Shown here: positions 6,171 through 7,899 of the stretch, in pieces
Layout of the letters: each line of letters starts with the position of its first letter
How positions within the stretch are numbered: the stretch's first letter is position 1
Assembly: GCA_023141075.1 (NCBI GenBank)
Contig: JAGLKL010000057.1
Span: 1-7,899 of the forward strand
Source of the DNA: Alphaproteobacteria bacterium
GTDB lineage: Bacteria; Pseudomonadota; Alphaproteobacteria; Micavibrionales; Micavibrionaceae
DNA: 7,899 nt
Direction: 5' to 3'
The notes under the pieces: generated by a model
The model's input: only the letters and a program-made list of their open reading frames with translations
What the model was told of the DNA's origin: nothing
Database searches by the model: none
Program-made: the position numbers and the translations under genes

Positions 6171-6177
6171 CTCCTTT
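6171..6177 (-). promoter_or_regulatory. Strong Shine-Dalgarno upstream of rsfS
   Basis: The minus strand reads AAAGGAG here, the best ribosome binding site in the intergenic region. Counting downstream, the in-frame ATT starts after 9 nt, the out-of-frame ATG after 22 nt and the in-frame TTG after 36 nt. Only the ATT is at a normal distance, so this site bears directly on where rsfS begins. Confidence 0.6.
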
Positions 6178-6187
6178 CTACAAAATT

Positions 6188-6195
6188 AAAAAAAA
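6188..6195 (-). other. T8 tract in the nadD-rsfS gap
   Basis: Eight Ts run on the minus strand just upstream of the rsfS ribosome binding site. I looked for a GC stem directly before it (6196-6216) and found none longer than three pairs, so I do not call it an intrinsic terminator. Confidence 0.5.
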
Positions 6196-6222
6196 CAGCG
6201 ATAAACCCGATCTTCTACGTAA

Positions 6223-6228
6223 ATTATA
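6223..6228 (-). promoter_or_regulatory. Consensus -10 box (TATAAT) of a candidate rsfS promoter
   Basis: The minus strand reads exactly TATAAT, preceded by ACCG. No -35 hexamer at 16-18 bp spacing matches TTGACA in more than three positions, and no extended -10 TG is present. Transcription would start near 6216 and leave a leader of about 40 bases before the AAAGGAG. The 167-bp spacing between nadD and rsfS, against 14 bp between proA and nadD, fits a separate promoter for rsfS-rlmH. Confidence 0.4.
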
Positions 6229-6239
6229 CGGTTTTTGTC

Positions 6240-6250
6240 TCCAATTTGGA
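6240..6250. repeat. 11-bp palindrome at the -35 region of the candidate rsfS promoter
   Basis: TCCAA-T-TTGGA is a perfect 5-1-5 inverted repeat. It lies 11 bp upstream of the TATAAT box, where a bound protein would block or contact RNA polymerase. A second 5-1-5 repeat, TTGCA-T-TGCAA, lies at 6265-6275. Either could be an operator; both are short enough to arise by chance. Confidence 0.3.
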
Positions 6251-6264
6251 AGATAAAATGATTG

Positions 6265-6275
6265 TTGCATTGCAA
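6265..6275. repeat. 11-bp palindrome downstream of nadD
   Basis: TTGCA-T-TGCAA is a perfect 5-1-5 inverted repeat in the nadD-rsfS gap, 26 bp past the nadD stop. As RNA its one-base loop cannot fold without opening pairs, so a DNA-binding site is the more plausible reading. No known operator is recognised. Confidence 0.25.
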
Positions 6276-6301
6276 AATACAGATTAACGTTTTGTTTCAT
6301 A

Positions 6302-6913
6302 TCATTTTCTTCCCCTTATTTCGGTTGATGAAATATCAATCATTTTCTTTTGGAGAAGCCAGTACGAGGTATTCGAATCGAGCGGAAGCGCACCGCCGTG
6401 ATCGACAAAAATATGCCGCTGTGTGGAGAGCATACGTAAGGGGCATTGCCGTATTAATTGCACTGAAGGATGGCGTGTTACATGGATCATACACATTTCA
6501 GAAAGGAATTCCTTCCAGTATTGCCAGAGATGAAAGTTATGAATATTGTCCATTCCTGCTATCCATGCAAATTGCGTATAAGGAAAATGTTTTTTGATTA
6601 TCTTGATGGTCGCGTAGCTGTATTCCGTGCCAAAACTTTCCTCCATGCCGGTGACAATGATTTTAGGATTAGTGTTGATTTTACGCGCCATAGCCACGCG
6701 CACTTCAACAGAAGGAAGATCATTGGATGATTTTAAAGGATTGAGCGGCGTAACCAGCCACCAGATAGCATCCAGACGCAAAGCTTTTAGTGTCATCTGC
6801 GAGATATGGACGTGCCCGGCATGAGGTGGGTTAAATGACCCTCCAAGGATACCAACACGCATGTTTTTCCAGCACTGCGCATTTAATAATTTTGGTTCAG
6901 TGAAAAAAGTCAT
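6302..6913 (-). CDS. nadD: Nicotinate-nucleotide adenylyltransferase NadD
   Basis: NadD joins nicotinate mononucleotide and ATP to give deamido-NAD, the penultimate step of NAD synthesis, in the cytoplasm. The 203-residue protein has the expected length. The nucleotidyltransferase signature GGSFNPPHAGH (24-34) includes the HxGH catalytic motif (31-34). GMDN (120-123), a W..F..... stretch (133-136 and after) and the C-terminal ISSTEIR (194-200), which binds the ATP phosphates, are all present. I start at ATG 6911-6913 because AAGGA (6923-6927) lies 9 nt upstream and touches the proA stop codon. A second ATG, residue 18, directly before RVGILGG, would give a more compact protein but lacks a comparable site. 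Only 14 bp separate it from proA, so the two are probably cotranscribed and coupled. Confidence 0.96.
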   Translation of the reverse strand: MTFFTEPKLLNAQCWKNMRVGILGGSFNPPHAGHVHISQMTLKALRLDAIWWLVTPLNPLKSSNDLPSVEVRVAMARKINTNPKIIVTGMEESFGTEYSYATIKIIKKHFPYTQFAWIAGMDNIHNFHLWQYWKEFLSEMCMIHVTRHPSVQLIRQCPLRMLSTQRHIFVDHGGALPLDSNTSYWLLQKKMIDISSTEIRGRK

Positions 6914-6927
6914 GCGCTTTTTTCCTT

Positions 6928-7899
6928 TTATCTAGGGCGGGTTTGTCCGTTGCCGTGAACATTATACTTATATGTACATAGTTGTTCTACACCTACAGGG
7001 CCACGCGCATGCATTTTCCCGGTGGCAATGCCTATTTCTGCGCCCATACCGAATTCTCCACCATCGGCATATTGCGTGGAGGCATTATGGAGGACGATGC
7101 CGCTATCGACGTTTTTGAGGAAGTAGGCGGCGGCGTCTTTGTCTTCTGTGAGAATACTGTCTGTGTGGTGCGAACCGTAAGTATTAATATGGTTTACGGC
7201 ATCTTTGACACTATCTACGAATTTGCAGCTGAGTTTTGCATCTAGATATTCAGTCACCCAGTCTTCGTCCGTCGCAGGCATAATCCGATTATCAATATCT
7301 TGTATCTGCGCATCGCCAACAATACTACATCCGGCATCAAGAAGGGTGGTTAGTACATCTTTGACAATGGTTGGATCAAGCCCTTTGTCTAAGAGCAGAG
7401 TTTCTGTTGCCCCGCAAATACCGGTGCGGCGCATTTTTGCGTTCAGAGTTACTTCACGGGCTATATCGGGTTTGGCCGTTGGATGGATATAAACGTGACA
7501 AATACCGTTTAGGTGTCCAAAGACCGGCATACGCGCTTCATCCATGACACGCTGTATAAGACCGGATCCTCCTCGCGGGATCATGACATCGATGTATTCG
7601 GCTGCTTTTAGCATAGCACCAACTGCGGCACGATCAGATATGGGGATCATGGAAACGCTTGCTTCGGGAAGACCGTTATCTTTCAAAGCCTGTTGGATGA
7701 TTTTGTGGAGAATAAGCGAACTGTGCAAACATTCCGAACCGCCACGCAGCATAACCGCATTATGTGATTTCAGGCAAAGAACCGAGGCATCGACTGTTAC
7801 GTTTGGGCGTGACTCATAGATCATTCCAAGCAAACCAATAGGACATGCAATGCGTTGAATTTTTAGACCGTTCGGGCGAGTTTGCTCCCACAATATGCG
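6928..7899 (-). CDS. proA: Gamma-glutamyl phosphate reductase ProA (5' end outside window)
   Basis: The frame stays open to the right edge and ends at TAA 6928-6930, giving 323 residues of a protein usually about 420 long; roughly the first 100 are missing. ProA reduces gamma-glutamyl phosphate with NADPH to glutamate-5-semialdehyde, the second step of proline synthesis. Clear signatures are TRPNGL near the edge, GMIYESRPNVTVDA, the nucleotide-binding AVMLRGGSE, IPRGGSGLI, and MRRTGICGATETLL, whose cysteine (codon 7414-7416) is the catalytic nucleophile of the aldehyde dehydrogenase fold. GEFGMGAEIGI and KMHARGPVGVEQL near the C-terminus are also typical. In the usual order of this locus, proB and obgE lie upstream, outside the window. 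The gene appears intact within the visible part. Confidence 0.97.
   Translation of the reverse strand, partial: RILWEQTRPNGLKIQRIACPIGLLGMIYESRPNVTVDASVLCLKSHNAVMLRGGSECLHSSLILHKIIQQALKDNGLPEASVSMIPISDRAAVGAMLKAAEYIDVMIPRGGSGLIQRVMDEARMPVFGHLNGICHVYIHPTAKPDIAREVTLNAKMRRTGICGATETLLLDKGLDPTIVKDVLTTLLDAGCSIVGDAQIQDIDNRIMPATDEDWVTEYLDAKLSCKFVDSVKDAVNHINTYGSHHTDSILTEDKDAAAYFLKNVDSGIVLHNASTQYADGGEFGMGAEIGIATGKMHARGPVGVEQLCTYKYNVHGNGQTRPR

Noticed and set aside
6188..6216. T8 tract downstream of nadD as an intrinsic terminator
   Set aside because: The bases before it on the minus strand form no stem longer than three pairs, so the usual hairpin is missing.
6262..6597. 111-codon plus-strand open frame over the 3' half of nadD
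   Set aside because: nadD is clearly coding on the other strand through this region, including its ISSTEIR motif. No ribosome binding site or family feature supports the plus-strand frame.
1..7899. Defence, phage, CRISPR, toxin-antitoxin or insertion-sequence content
   Set aside because: All coding space is explained by conserved housekeeping genes in a familiar alphaproteobacterial order. I saw no direct-repeat array, transposase, integrase or tRNA-like site, and no base composition break between genes.

Overview
The window reads as chromosomal, housekeeping DNA from an alphaproteobacterium with fairly low G+C (mid-40s by eye). Two observations point there. The gene order proA-nadD-rsfS-rlmH-envC-like-ctpA-divergent polysaccharide deacetylase-rppH, all on the minus strand, is the order I know from many Alphaproteobacteria. 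The protein sequences also resemble that class. I cannot name an order or genus. I see no mobile element, tRNA, rRNA, CRISPR array or phage gene.

Layout from left to right. The end of tolB (plus strand, cut by the left edge) occupies 1-816. It converges tail to tail with rppH, overlapping by 11 bp. From there to the right edge everything is on the minus strand, so transcription runs right to left: proA (start cut by the right edge), nadD, rsfS, rlmH, an envC-like gene, ctpA, a divergent polysaccharide deacetylase (DUF610/YibQ type) and rppH. The junctions are of two kinds. proA-nadD (13-14 bp), ctpA-deacetylase (11 bp, with the stop codon inside the next ribosome binding site) and deacetylase-rppH (14 bp overlap) are tight and look translationally coupled. 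nadD-rsfS (about 167 bp), rsfS-rlmH (58 bp), rlmH-envC (79 bp) and envC-ctpA (95 bp) have AT-rich gaps with weak hairpins and promoter-like boxes.

Functionally the block combines proline and NAD biosynthesis (proA, nadD), ribosome maturation and silencing (rlmH, rsfS), a periplasmic cell-wall group (EnvC-like amidase activator, CtpA protease, membrane-anchored deacetylase-like protein) and mRNA 5'-end processing (rppH). TolB, a periplasmic part of the Tol-Pal envelope system, lies next to it but is transcribed separately.

I did not find a new system. The points most worth checking are these. The rsfS start lacks a normal ATG/GTG: a strong Shine-Dalgarno faces an in-frame ATT, and a TTG lies further in. 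Both cell-wall 'enzymes' flanking ctpA appear to have lost their catalytic signature residues. A consensus TATAAT with a nearby palindrome lies upstream of rsfS. No gaps longer than 300 bp exist.
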